DNA of 64,000 bases from Kineosporia corallincola. GTDB lineage: Bacteria; Actinomycetota; Actinomycetes; Actinomycetales; Kineosporiaceae. Made by a program: the position numbers and the translations under genes. The notes beneath the pieces are model-generated. The model saw only the letters and a list, made by a program, of their open reading frames with translations, searched no databases and was not told the origin of the DNA. Of this stretch, positions 26,358 to 34,959 are shown one piece after another (position 1 is the stretch's first letter; each line of letters starts with the position of its first letter). The DNA lies in the NCBI RefSeq assembly GCF_018499875.1, contig NZ_JAHBAY010000007.1, positions 310,001-374,000 of the forward strand, given 5' to 3'.

Positions 26358-27547
26358 CAGCCGCCGCCCGTGAGCACGGCCTCGCGCGGCATCCCGGCTC
26401 CCAGGTAGGGGCCCACGGTGAGGGAGCCGGACACGGTCTCCGGCAGGTAGCCCGGATCGACGAGGAACCCGGTGAACCCGGTGAGCCTTCCGTCGCGCAG
26501 GTCGAGCCGGTCGATCCAGAGGTATCGGAAACCGGTGACGGGCAGCGGGTTTCCGTCGTCCATCAGTTCTGGATCGACTACCGGCAGCACCGCCAGGCGG
26601 TGACTGCGGACGGCGGCTGCGGTGATCCAGCCCCGGTTCTCCGGTGCGGCGGGGCGCCCCTGGGCGAGAAGTGACCACAGGGGCCGGGTTCCGGCGTGGA
26701 ACGGGTCGAGCAGGGTGGGGCCGGTGAACAGGTCGGTGGCGTCGATGCCGGCGTGGCCGCCGAGGGTGAGGGTGCCGTGGCCGGTGTCGCCGATCAGCCG
26801 TCCGGGGCGGTTGCCCTCCGGTTCCAGGAGGCCGCGGGTCAGTGCCTGCGTGAGGTCGGTCCGGTCGGAGAAGCCCTGCCGCAGAGGGAGGTCGGGACCG
26901 GTGCGAAGGTTGCGCTCCAGCGCCGTCTGTGGGTCTGCGGTGTCCTGCCGGGGGAGGGAGACCGGGTGAGGACGCACGCATCCGGGCGAGCGGGCGCTCC
27001 CGACACAGAGACGGCCGCTCGTCAGGTCCGCCGGGGTGACCGTGAACGGCAGCAGCCCGGAGCCCAGCGGGGTGCCGATGCGGGCGCCCGCCGACCGCTG
27101 GATCGTGGCGGAGCCGAACCCGAGGGCCCCGGCCAGGCCGAACCGCACGGTGGCCGGGGGGAGCAGCACGCGCAGGGTCGGCGCCGGGGTGGAGGGGCTG
27201 GTCACCGGCCGGCCGTCGCCGGTGGTGAAGGTGATCTCGCCGTTGCCGGGGTCGCCGTCGGTCCAGGCGGTGGCGGTGATGCCGCCCGGTGGGCAGAGCG
27301 GGCCGCTCTCCTCGCCGGACGCGCAGACCGCGTCGAGGGTCGAGTTCAGCCGGTCCACGGCCGTACTGATCGTGGGCAGCCCCCGGGCGCCGGCCAGGGC
27401 CAGCCGGTCGGCCAGCGAGCGCAGGTCGTTCTGCCGCAGGTAGGCCTGCCCCACGTCGACGGCCAGGGCGGCGACCCCGAACAGGAACGTCGACACGGCC
27501 AGGGCGGTCACGACCGCGACCGCGCCGGTGTCGTGGCGGACGGGCAC
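26357..27547 (-). CDS. TadG-like membrane-anchored pseudopilin-type protein
   Basis: 396 residues with the Tad N-terminal segment GAVAVVTALAVSTFLFGVAALAVDVGQAYLRQNDLRSLAD, that is a membrane helix followed by the amphipathic region seen in TadG and TadE proteins, and a long extracytoplasmic domain of no known fold. Two cysteine pairs are visible (VCASGEESGPLCPPG; LCVGSARSPGCVRP), each likely to close a small disulfide loop. GTG 27547 starts one base after the tadE stop. Minor pilin or assembly factor is the likely role. Confidence 0.88.
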   Translation of the reverse strand: MPVRHDTGAVAVVTALAVSTFLFGVAALAVDVGQAYLRQNDLRSLADRLALAGARGLPTISTAVDRLNSTLDAVCASGEESGPLCPPGGITATAWTDGDPGNGEITFTTGDGRPVTSPSTPAPTLRVLLPPATVRFGLAGALGFGSATIQRSAGARIGTPLGSGLLPFTVTPADLTSGRLCVGSARSPGCVRPHPVSLPRQDTADPQTALERNLRTGPDLPLRQGFSDRTDLTQALTRGLLEPEGNRPGRLIGDTGHGTLTLGGHAGIDATDLFTGPTLLDPFHAGTRPLWSLLAQGRPAAPENRGWITAAAVRSHRLAVLPVVDPELMDDGNPLPVTGFRYLWIDRLDLRDGRLTGFTGFLVDPGYLPETVSGSLTVGPYLGAGMPREAVLTGGG

Positions 27548-27548
27548 C

Positions 27549-28085
27549 TCAGCCTCTCGGGGTGGTGGCGGCGCAGCCGGTCAGGGCGGAGCTCAGCACG
27601 CTCTGCACGCCCGTGGTGGAACTGCGCACGACGCTGCGGGGGAACGGGATGCCGGGCAGGCCGAGGTCGAGGGGCCGGTAGGTGGCGGTGACCCGGACCT
27701 GGCCGGAGGGTTGCGGTAGATCGGTGACCCGGCCGGCCGGGTCGAGCCACTCCAGCCGGGTACTGCCGACATCGCCCGGGCTGAGCCCCTTCTCGGTGAG
27801 TGAGCGGGTCAGCAGCTCGTCGAACGCGGTGCAGTCGGCGACGCCGGTGGAGGCCTCCCACCCGGCCTCGTCGAGCGCGGCGCCGAACGACTGCAACTGG
27901 AACAGCCCGTAGCCGTACTGGATCACGCCGAACAGGAACATCAGCAGAAGCGGCAGCACCAGCGCGAATTCGACGGCGACGGCACCGCCCTGCGGATCAG
28001 GCGGTCCGGAAGACCCTGTGGCCACGGGAGACTCGGCCGCCGCCACGGAAGTCGCTGCGGCTCCGGTGGTTCCGACGGGACGCAC
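27549..28085 (-). CDS. tadE: TadE-like pseudopilin
   Basis: 178 residues: a 35-residue Ala/Ser/Pro-rich leader, then the TadE motif GAVAVEFALVLPLLLMFLFG with its conserved Glu, a hydrophobic helix, and an extracytoplasmic domain with two cysteines (VADCTAF and LTGCAAT). It is the first gene of the tad operon as read here; GTG 28085 has AGGAGG with 7 bases spacing. Nothing obvious reads into it from upstream, so the operon promoter should lie between 28086 and 28261, where no clear -10/-35 pair was found. Confidence 0.9.
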   Translation of the reverse strand: MRPVGTTGAAATSVAAAESPVATGSSGPPDPQGGAVAVEFALVLPLLLMFLFGVIQYGYGLFQLQSFGAALDEAGWEASTGVADCTAFDELLTRSLTEKGLSPGDVGSTRLEWLDPAGRVTDLPQPSGQVRVTATYRPLDLGLPGIPFPRSVVRSSTTGVQSVLSSALTGCAATTPRG

Positions 28086-28261
28086 CGCGTCTCCTCCTTG
28101 TCCGGCGGTCTACCCGGCGACGCCCTGTCCGGTGCCGGTGACGCACCGTTGCTCAGTCTGCACCATGAGTGGGCGCGGTGAGGCCGGTTCGCCCAAGAAC
28201 GGGAGATCGTGTCGCCGGAGCGGGGGACGGGGGGAGGAGTGGTGGCCGGTGCTGGGGGTTT

Positions 28262-30046
28262 TCACCCGTAGAGCTTCTCCAGCTCGCCGGCGTAGTCCTT
28301 CAGGATGGCCTGGCGCTTCAGGCTCTGCTTCGGCGTGAGATGGCCGGACTGCTCGGTGAAGTCGGTGGTGAGCACGTGGAACTTGCGCACCGACTCGGCC
28401 CGGCTGACCAGGGTGTTGGCCTTGTCCACCGCGCTCTGGAGCTCCGCCAGCACATCCGGGTCCTGGGCGGCCGCGGCCACGTCCATGGCCGGCTTGCCGC
28501 GGTTGGCCAGCCAGATCGGCAGCATCTCCACGTCGAGCGTGATCAGGGCCGCGATGTACGGCTTCTGGTCGCCGACCACGATGCACTGCGAGATCAGGGG
28601 ATGCCCCCGCATGCCGTCTTCGAGCACGGCGGGGATCACGTTCTTGCCGTTGGCCGTGACGATGATTTCTTTCTTGCGGCCGGTGATCGACACGAAACCC
28701 TCGTCGTCGATCGAGCCGAGGTCACCGGTGGAGAACCAGCCGTCGTGCAGCGCGTCGGCGCTGGCCTGCGGGTTGTTGGCGTAGCCGCGCATCACGTTGA
28801 TGCCCCGCACCTCGATCTCGTCGTTCTCGCCGAGCCGCACCCCGACCCCTTGCAAGGGCCGGCCGACCGTGCCGATCTTGTTGTGCGCCAGGGTGTTGCA
28901 GCTGACCGGAGCGGTGGTCTCGGTGAGCCCCCAGCCCTCCAGCACCGGCAGCCCGACGCCGCGGAAGAAGTGACTGAGGTCTTTGCCCAGCGGGGCCCCG
29001 CCGGACACCGAGCCGCGCAGCCGCCCGCCGGTGGCCGTGCGCAGCTTGCCGTAGACCAGCTTGTCGAAGAGCGCGTGCTGCAAGCGCAGGCCCAGACCCG
29101 GGCCGCCGGCGTCGAGCGACTGGCTGTAGCGGATGGCCACCTGCGCGGCCCGGCCGAAGATCTTGCCCCGGCCGGAGGCGGTGGCCTTGGCCTCGGCGCC
29201 GTTGTAGATCTTCTCGAACACCCGGGGCACGGCCAGCAGGAACGTCGGCTTGAAGCTGTCCAGGTCGTCGAGCAGGGTGGCAGTGCTCGGCGTGTGCGCC
29301 ATGGCGGCGCCGGTGACGATGCACATGGCCTGGATGTAGCGGGCGAACACGTGCGCCAGGGGCAGGAACAGCAGGGTGCTGGCCTGGTCGTTCACCAGGT
29401 CGCCGAAACCCACGGCGGCGGCCCGGGAACCGGCGATGAAGTTGGCGTGGGTGAGCTCACAGCCCTTCGGCCGGCCGGTGGTGCCGGAGGTGTAGATCAG
29501 CGTGGCCACCGACTCGCCGGTGGCGAGCGCGCGGCGCTCGTGGATCACCTCGTCGGCGGTCTCGGCCCCCAGCTCGCCGAGCGTGGGCACGGCACCGTCG
29601 TCGATGGTCAGCACCTCGCGCAGGCCGGGCAGGTCGGGCCGCAGCTGACCGACGATCTCGCGGTGCGCCGCCGTCTCCACCACGATCGCCACGGCGCCGG
29701 AGTCGGACAGGATCCACCGCACCTGCTCGGCCGACGAGGTCTCGTAGACCGGCACCGTGACGGCGCCCGCGAACCAGACGGCGGTGTCGAGCAGCGTCCA
29801 CTCGTAGCGGGTGCGGGCCATCAGCGCCACCCGGTCGCCGGCCTGCACGCCGAGGGCGACCAGGCCCTTGGCCGCGGCGACCACCTCGCCGAGGAACTCG
29901 GCGGACGTGACGTCCTGCCAGCCCTCCGGCACCTGGCGGCGGAACGCCACATGGGTGGGCCGTTTCTCGGCGTTGCCCACCACGATGTCGCAGAGGTTCT
30001 CCTCGGCTTCGAGGGGAAACGACCTGGGGACGATGATCTCGCGCAC
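28262..30046 (-). CDS. Long-chain fatty acid-CoA ligase (FadD15 type)
   Basis: Activates fatty acids to acyl-CoA through an acyl-adenylate. 594 residues of the AMP-binding family: P-loop YTSGTTGRPKGCELTH near 180, GAPLGKDLSHFF, the LEGWGLTETTA motif, STGDLGSIDDEGFVSITGRKKEII and a C-terminal Lys in TPKQSLKRQAI. The length and start (MREIIVPRSF) match the FadD15-like group, and Rv2187 (fadD15) holds the same place, next to pimB, in M. tuberculosis. Start ATG 30046. Confidence 0.94.
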   Translation of the reverse strand: MREIIVPRSFPLEAEENLCDIVVGNAEKRPTHVAFRRQVPEGWQDVTSAEFLGEVVAAAKGLVALGVQAGDRVALMARTRYEWTLLDTAVWFAGAVTVPVYETSSAEQVRWILSDSGAVAIVVETAAHREIVGQLRPDLPGLREVLTIDDGAVPTLGELGAETADEVIHERRALATGESVATLIYTSGTTGRPKGCELTHANFIAGSRAAAVGFGDLVNDQASTLLFLPLAHVFARYIQAMCIVTGAAMAHTPSTATLLDDLDSFKPTFLLAVPRVFEKIYNGAEAKATASGRGKIFGRAAQVAIRYSQSLDAGGPGLGLRLQHALFDKLVYGKLRTATGGRLRGSVSGGAPLGKDLSHFFRGVGLPVLEGWGLTETTAPVSCNTLAHNKIGTVGRPLQGVGVRLGENDEIEVRGINVMRGYANNPQASADALHDGWFSTGDLGSIDDEGFVSITGRKKEIIVTANGKNVIPAVLEDGMRGHPLISQCIVVGDQKPYIAALITLDVEMLPIWLANRGKPAMDVAAAAQDPDVLAELQSAVDKANTLVSRAESVRKFHVLTTDFTEQSGHLTPKQSLKRQAILKDYAGELEKLYG

Positions 30047-30272
30047 GCGCCGAGCCTATGCTGCCCCCGGAGCAAATCCGAGCGCTCCGCCGTGGACATC
30101 GGTGCCGGACAGCGCAAAACCGGGTCGAAATCCGACGAACCCACCGCACTTGTGCCCTGGTGGGAGCCCGTTGCGCGGAACTCGCCGGACCGCTCGCCGA
30201 TGCCCGTGTTCACCCGTCCGGCCCAGGCCTGTGCACCTCAAGGGCACCCGGGAGCCGGTCGAGACAGACGCG

Positions 30273-30824
30273 GTGACCGGCTCCCCGTTCCAGGCCTCAC
30301 CGCAGCAGACCGGCACCAGCAGGTGCCGGGAGTGCGGCGCCCGGCTGAACCCCGGGGACGCCTGGTGCTCGCTCTGCCTGACCTCCACCACCGTTCCCGT
30401 GGCTGGCGGGGCAACCACCATGAGGGACGACGGGAGCGCCGCCGCGTCCGGCGTCGTTCCGGATGCGGCTGTCGTTCCGGATGCGGCTGTCGTTCCGGAT
30501 GCCGGGGCCGGGTCCACGGCCGTGCCGGGGCCCCGGGGTGGGCGGCACACCCGGCAGCCCGGTGACGACGGCGGTGACGGTGCGGGAAGTGGCGACGGTG
30601 CGGGCAGTGGCGACGGTGCGGTGGGCCCGGAGGCCGAGCGGCTGATCGCGGAACTGGCCGCGACGGAGTCGGGTTCGCGCAGCCGCCCGGTGCTGGCGGT
30701 GCTGCGGGCGCACCTGGCCCTGAACGAGCTGCCCGGGGGCCGGGCGGCCCTGGCGTTCGGCGGGGCACTGCTGCTCCTGGTCGTGCTGATGGCGGGCCTG
30801 ACGTTCCTCGGCATGCTGGTCTGA
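30273..30824 (+). CDS. Zinc-ribbon protein with C-terminal membrane helix
   Basis: About 183 residues. The N-terminus has CRECGARLNPGDAWCSLC, a CxxC-x12-CxxC zinc ribbon. The middle is disordered and contains nearly three copies of VVPDAA (18-base repeats at 30453-30504) and then a Gly/Ser/Asp repeat. A short helical part (EAERLIAELAATES, LAVLRAHLALNELPGG) leads to one membrane helix (LAFGGALLLLVVLMAGLTFLGML). Start uncertain: GTG 30273 is used, GTG 30231 is possible, and neither has a good ribosome site. Function unknown; zinc-ribbon/helix proteins often act as small membrane regulators. Confidence 0.72.
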   Translation: MTGSPFQASPQQTGTSRCRECGARLNPGDAWCSLCLTSTTVPVAGGATTMRDDGSAAASGVVPDAAVVPDAAVVPDAGAGSTAVPGPRGGRHTRQPGDDGGDGAGSGDGAGSGDGAVGPEAERLIAELAATESGSRSRPVLAVLRAHLALNELPGGRAALAFGGALLLLVVLMAGLTFLGMLV

Positions 30825-30900
30825 ACCGGGCAGGCTGTGCTTTCGGGAGATGGCGGTAACGTTCAGAGCCACCCCCGCCGAGAGCCAGAGAGAGGCCCGC

Positions 30901-31344
30901 ATGGCCGACCAGACCGAGTCGAGTGTCGTCATCGACTCCACGCCGGGGAACGTCCTCGGTGTGATCGCCGACTTCGAGCGCTACCCCGCGTGGGCCGGCG
31001 CCGTGAAAGAGGTCGAGGTGCTCGACCGGCTCGCCGACGGCCGCGCCGCGCGGGTGCGGTTCACCCTCGACGCCGGCGCGGTCCGTGACACCTACGCCCT
31101 CGACTACACCTGGGCCACCCAGCCCGACGGCACCGGCGAACTGTCCTGGAAACTGGTGCAGTCCGGTGTGATGAAGGCCATGGACGGCAGCTACCGGCTG
31201 GTGCCCAGCGCCGCCGGCACCCAGGTCACCTACCGGCTGGCCATCGACCTGCGGATGCCGATGCTGGGCATGCTCCGCCGCAAGGCCGAGAAGACGATCA
31301 TCGACACCGCGCTGACCGAGCTGAAGAAGCACGTCGAGTCCTGA
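30901..31344 (+). CDS. SRPBCC (START-like) lipid-binding-fold protein
   Basis: 147 residues of the polyketide cyclase/Coq10-like SRPBCC fold: SSVVIDSTPGNVLGVIADFERYPAWAGAVKEVEVL opens the domain, with a long C-terminal helix (MLRRKAEKTIIDTALTELKKHV). ATG 30901 has GAGAGAGG 5 bases upstream; an ATG at 30850 in the same frame has no ribosome site. Rv2185c is the counterpart in the mycobacterial block, next to an ArsA-like ATPase, as here. It probably carries a hydrophobic ligand; the ligand is unknown. Confidence 0.9.
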   Translation: MADQTESSVVIDSTPGNVLGVIADFERYPAWAGAVKEVEVLDRLADGRAARVRFTLDAGAVRDTYALDYTWATQPDGTGELSWKLVQSGVMKAMDGSYRLVPSAAGTQVTYRLAIDLRMPMLGMLRRKAEKTIIDTALTELKKHVES

Positions 31345-31373
31345 TCGAGTATTGAGAAGGGGCCGGACCTGCC

Positions 31374-32510
31374 ATGCGCCTGGTGCTGTTCACCGGCAAG
31401 GGCGGTGTGGGCAGAACCACCACCGCGGCCGCGACCGCCGTGCGCGCGGCCGGTCAGGGCCGCAAGACCCTGCTGGTGTCGGCCGGTTCGGCGCCCTCGC
31501 TCGACGACGTGCTGGGGTGCCCGGCCGGTGACCTGAACGGCCCGGTCGAGGTCGGCGCCGGGGTGGCTGCCGGGCTGTTCGCGGTGCGGGCCGATCCGCG
31601 CACGGCCGCCCGGCACCTGCCCGGGCGCACGCACGACCTGCTGCTCGACGCGCTCGACGACCTCGGCGTGGACCCGCTGGCCCTGGACGACCTGGCCGAC
31701 CTGCCCGGGCTGGACGACCTGCTCACCCTGCTCGTGCTGCGCGACCAGGTGCGCGACGGCCCGTGGGACCTGGTGGTGCTCGACTGCCCACCCCCGTCCG
31801 CGGCGTTCCGCCTGCTCACCACGCCCGACCTGCTCGGGCGGCTGCTGCACCGGCTGCTCCCGATGGACCGCCGCATCGCCCGGCTCACCGCCCGCGCCGA
31901 TCCCGGTGACCCGCTGGTGGCCGGCGCCGACCTGCTGGCCGCAGAGCTCGCGGGGGTGCGCTCGATGCTGACCGCCGAGGACGCGTCCGTGCGGCTGGTC
32001 ACCACGCCGGAACGGGTGGTGCTGGCGGAGACCCGCCGCCTGTTCACGGCCCTGACGATGTCCGGGTTCGCGATCGACGCCGTTCTGGTCAACCGGCTGG
32101 AAGGGGACCGGAACGGGGTGGTGCCCGCCGAGGCCTCGTCGTCCTTCGGTGACCTGCCGGTGCTGCGCCTGAACCAGGCCGCGCACGAGCCGCGCGGTGT
32201 GGAACGCCTGGCCGAACTGGCTCGTGGGCTCGGCCCGGAACCGCCGGTGCCGGTTGCCGCTCCCTTCGGGATCGACCGAACGGCAACCGGTTTCGACCTC
32301 CGGATCGCGCTGCCGCTGGCCCGTCCGGACGAGCTCGACCTGGGCCGCCGGGGTGACGACCTGGTGATCACCGTGGGTGGCTACCGTCGGCTGCTGGCCC
32401 TGCCGGGAGTGCTGCGGCGCTGCCGCACCGACGGCGCGAGCCTGCGTGAGGGCGTCCTCACCGTGGCCTTCGTGCCCGACCCCGCCGAGTTCCCGTCCCG
32501 ATGGGTGTGA
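31374..32510 (+). CDS. ArsA/GET3-like P-loop ATPase
   Basis: 378 residues. The nucleotide motif reads FTGKGGVGRTTTAAATAVRA: the first Lys of the deviant Walker A is kept, while the second Lys (GKT) is Arg. Switch regions are LLVSAGSAPSLDDVLG (switch I region, with Ser in place of the usual Asp-Pro-Ala pattern) and LVVLDCPPPSAAFRLL. An ArsA-like HSP20-type C-terminal domain (GFDLRIALPLARPDELDLGRRGDDLVITVGGYRR) follows. Rv2184c is the matching mycobacterial gene. Arsenic genes are absent, so it is not an arsenite pump; targeting of a membrane protein or partnership with the SRPBCC protein is possible. Confidence 0.9.
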   Translation: MRLVLFTGKGGVGRTTTAAATAVRAAGQGRKTLLVSAGSAPSLDDVLGCPAGDLNGPVEVGAGVAAGLFAVRADPRTAARHLPGRTHDLLLDALDDLGVDPLALDDLADLPGLDDLLTLLVLRDQVRDGPWDLVVLDCPPPSAAFRLLTTPDLLGRLLHRLLPMDRRIARLTARADPGDPLVAGADLLAAELAGVRSMLTAEDASVRLVTTPERVVLAETRRLFTALTMSGFAIDAVLVNRLEGDRNGVVPAEASSSFGDLPVLRLNQAAHEPRGVERLAELARGLGPEPPVPVAAPFGIDRTATGFDLRIALPLARPDELDLGRRGDDLVITVGGYRRLLALPGVLRRCRTDGASLREGVLTVAFVPDPAEFPSRWV

Positions 32511-32517
32511 GTGTTCT

Positions 32518-32925
32518 GTGAATCACCGTCATCTCGACCCCGACCTGCTGGCCGGCGCCGTGCCGGCGGCCTGGGCGCAGGACGCCCGGCGCGCGCTCGG
32601 GGCGCTCCAGGACGCGCTCACTCCCACGGAACCCGGAACACCGGGGGACGACGAGAGAACCGGGACCTCCTGCCCGGTCTGTCTCGGCACTGCGGCCCTT
32701 CACCGGCACGGGCCCGCTCTGCTCGACCGGATCGGCGTGCTGGCCACGGCTCTGGCCTCGGCCTTGCGCGAGGACGGCGCGGAAACGGAGACTCCAGGCG
32801 ATACCGAGGAAGGCGCCGGAACGGGCGAATCGGGTCCGGCCGGGCTCCGGGAGGGTGACCGGGGGACCGCGCCGACCCACCGTCGTCGTCCGCCCACTAC
32901 GGTTCAGATCGACGTCTCCGGCTGA
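32518..32925 (+). CDS. Small conserved hypothetical protein with a CPVC motif
   Basis: 135 residues starting at GTG 32518, 7 bases after the ArsA-like stop. It opens NHRHLDPDLLAGAVPAAWAQDARRALGALQDAL, has TSCPVCLGTAALHRHGPALLDRIGVLATALA in the middle, and an acidic/Gly-rich tail ending in a short PPTTVQIDVS. The single CxxC with nearby His residues might bind metal. It sits in the position of Rv2183c, between the ArsA-like gene and later envelope genes. No function is known to me. Confidence 0.75.
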   Translation: MNHRHLDPDLLAGAVPAAWAQDARRALGALQDALTPTEPGTPGDDERTGTSCPVCLGTAALHRHGPALLDRIGVLATALASALREDGAETETPGDTEEGAGTGESGPAGLREGDRGTAPTHRRRPPTTVQIDVSG

Positions 32926-33012
32926 CCCGCCTCCCGCGGCCGCCCGGAGACCGCACTGACTGACCGTCCCGGGAACCGTCCGGGACCTGGAGACTGAACA
33001 GGGGATCCGACC

Positions 33013-33963
33013 GTGGAACTGACGATCGGGGTGGATGTCGGCGGCACGAAGATCGCCGCCGGTGTCGTGGACGCCGATGGACGGATTCTCGAGCGACTGC
33101 GGGTGCCGACCCCGGAGACCGTCGACGAGATCGACGCCAGCATCGCCGAGGCCGTCGAGCAGCTGCGCGCCAGCGAGAGCGGCGGGTCCGTGGCCGCCGT
33201 CGGCGTCGCCGCGGCCGGCTTCGTGAACGAGCACCGCACCACCGTGCGCTTCGCGCCGAACATCGCCTGGCGTGAGCACGAGCTCGCCGACGCGGTGGGC
33301 AAGCGGGTTCAGCTGCCGGTGATCGTGGAGAACGACGCCAACGCGGCGGCCTGGGCCGAGTTCCGGTTCGGCGCCGGCCGGGATGCCACCGACGTGGTCA
33401 CCGTCACCGTCGGCACCGGCGTCGGCGGCGGCATCGTGCTGGACGGCAAGCTGATCCGCGGCGCCTTCGGGATGGCCGCCGAGATCGGCCACATGCGGGT
33501 CGTGCCGAACGGCCGCGCCTGCGGCTGCGGGCAGACCGGCTGCTGGGAGCAGTACGCGTCCGGCCGGGCCCTGGCCCGCTCCGCGTTCGAGCTGGCGATC
33601 CGTGACCCGAAGGCCGCGGCCCCGCTGATCGAGGCGGCCGGCGGCAAGATCGACGGGCTGGTCGGCAGCATGATCACCGAGGTCGCGCTCGCCGGTGACC
33701 CGGCCGCGATCGGCCTGTTCGCCGAGCTCGGCCGCTGGCTGGGCGAGGGTGTGGCCGCCCTCGCCAACGTGCTCGACCCGGCGGTCGTGGTGATCGGCGG
33801 CGGTGTGGCCGAGGTCGGCGACCTGCTGCTGGAGCCGGCCCGCAAGGCCTTCAATCACCACCTCTCGGCCGGTGCCAACCGCCCGCACCTGCAACTGCGC
33901 GGCGCCGAGATGGGCAACGACGCGGGCATCATCGGGGCCGCCGACCTGGCGCGCACCCGCTGA
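33013..33963 (+). CDS. ROK-family glucokinase, first of a tandem pair
   Basis: Phosphorylates glucose or a related sugar with ATP or polyphosphate. 316 residues: phosphate-1 loop IGVDVGGTKIAAGVVD, the sugar-binding ENDANAAAWAEF, VGTGVGGGIVLDGKLIRGAFGMAAEIGH, the ROK zinc motif CGCGQTGCWEQYAS, and VVIGGGVAEVGDLLL. GTG 33013 has GGGGA 7 bases before it. It overlaps the next ROK gene by one base (TGATG). Its close relative downstream makes a neofunctionalised pair likely. Confidence 0.93.
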   Translation: MELTIGVDVGGTKIAAGVVDADGRILERLRVPTPETVDEIDASIAEAVEQLRASESGGSVAAVGVAAAGFVNEHRTTVRFAPNIAWREHELADAVGKRVQLPVIVENDANAAAWAEFRFGAGRDATDVVTVTVGTGVGGGIVLDGKLIRGAFGMAAEIGHMRVVPNGRACGCGQTGCWEQYASGRALARSAFELAIRDPKAAAPLIEAAGGKIDGLVGSMITEVALAGDPAAIGLFAELGRWLGEGVAALANVLDPAVVVIGGGVAEVGDLLLEPARKAFNHHLSAGANRPHLQLRGAEMGNDAGIIGAADLARTR

Positions 33964-34952
33964 TGCCGCCCTCGGCCAAGGACGCGTCGCGTGGTCTGGC
34001 GATCGGCGTCGACATCGGCGGTACCAAGGTGGCGGCCGGGGTGGTGGACGCCAGCGGGGCGGTGATCGCCCGGGCCCGCCGCGCCACCCCGTCACGGCAC
34101 GCGGACGCCCGCGTGGTCGAGGCGACCATCGCCGACGTGGTGGAGGAGCTGCGGCAGGACCGCGACATCGTCGGGGTCGGTATCGGCGCGGCCGGTTTCG
34201 TCGACGCCGAGCGCGCCCGGGTGCTCTTCGCGCCGCACCTGGCGTGGCGCAACGAGCCGTTGCGCGACGGTGTGGCGGCGGCCGTCGGGCTGCCCGTCAT
34301 CGTCGAGAACGACGCCAACGCGGCGGCCTGGGCGGAGTCCCGGTTCGGCGCCGGCCGGGCCGAGTCCCGGCTGGTGATGGTCACGCTCGGCACCGGGATC
34401 GGCGGCGGCATCGTCACCGACGGTGTGATCCAGCGCGGCCGGTACGGGATGGCCGGTGAGTTCGGGCACATGGTGGTCGTGCCGGACGGACGGCGCTGCG
34501 AGTGCGGTAACCGGGGTTGCCTGGAGCAGTACGCGTCGGGCAACGTGCTCGGCCGGGAGGCACGGGAGATGGCGGCGGCCGGTTCACCGGTCACCGTGCC
34601 GCTCGTGCAGCGGGTCAAGGGCGACCACTCGGCGCTGGTCGGGCCGCTGATCACCGAGGCGGCCATGGACGGCGACCCGGCCGCGGTGGAACTGTTCCAC
34701 GAGGTCGGGCGCTGGCTCGGGATCGGCCTGGCCAACCTGGCCGCCGCGCTCGACCCCGGGCTCTTCGTGATCGGCGGCGGGGTATCGGACGCGGGCGACC
34801 TGCTGCTGGCACCGGCGCGCGAGTCGTTCCGGCGCACCCTGACCGGCCGGGGCTTCCGGCCGTTCGCCTCGATCGTGAAGGCCGCCCTCGGGCCGGAGGC
34901 GGGACTGGTCGGCGCGGCCGACCTGGCCCGCCGGGAAACACAGACGGGATGA
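33963..34952 (+). CDS. ROK-family sugar kinase, second of a tandem pair
   Basis: 329 residues with the same order of motifs: IGVDIGGTKVAAGVVDASG, ENDANAAAWAESRFGAG, LGTGIGGGIVTDGVIQRG, zinc motif CECGNRGCLEQYAS, and FVIGGGVSDAGDLLL. It is clearly paralogous to the preceding gene along the whole length, with a 10-residue N-terminal extension. ATG 33963 shares its first base with the stop of the first gene. Sugar choice cannot be read from the sequence; both enzymes could serve glucose entering glycolysis or the trehalose/glycogen pool. Confidence 0.92.
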   Translation: MPPSAKDASRGLAIGVDIGGTKVAAGVVDASGAVIARARRATPSRHADARVVEATIADVVEELRQDRDIVGVGIGAAGFVDAERARVLFAPHLAWRNEPLRDGVAAAVGLPVIVENDANAAAWAESRFGAGRAESRLVMVTLGTGIGGGIVTDGVIQRGRYGMAGEFGHMVVVPDGRRCECGNRGCLEQYASGNVLGREAREMAAAGSPVTVPLVQRVKGDHSALVGPLITEAAMDGDPAAVELFHEVGRWLGIGLANLAAALDPGLFVIGGGVSDAGDLLLAPARESFRRTLTGRGFRPFASIVKAALGPEAGLVGAADLARRETQTG

Positions 34953-34959
34953 GACCGAC

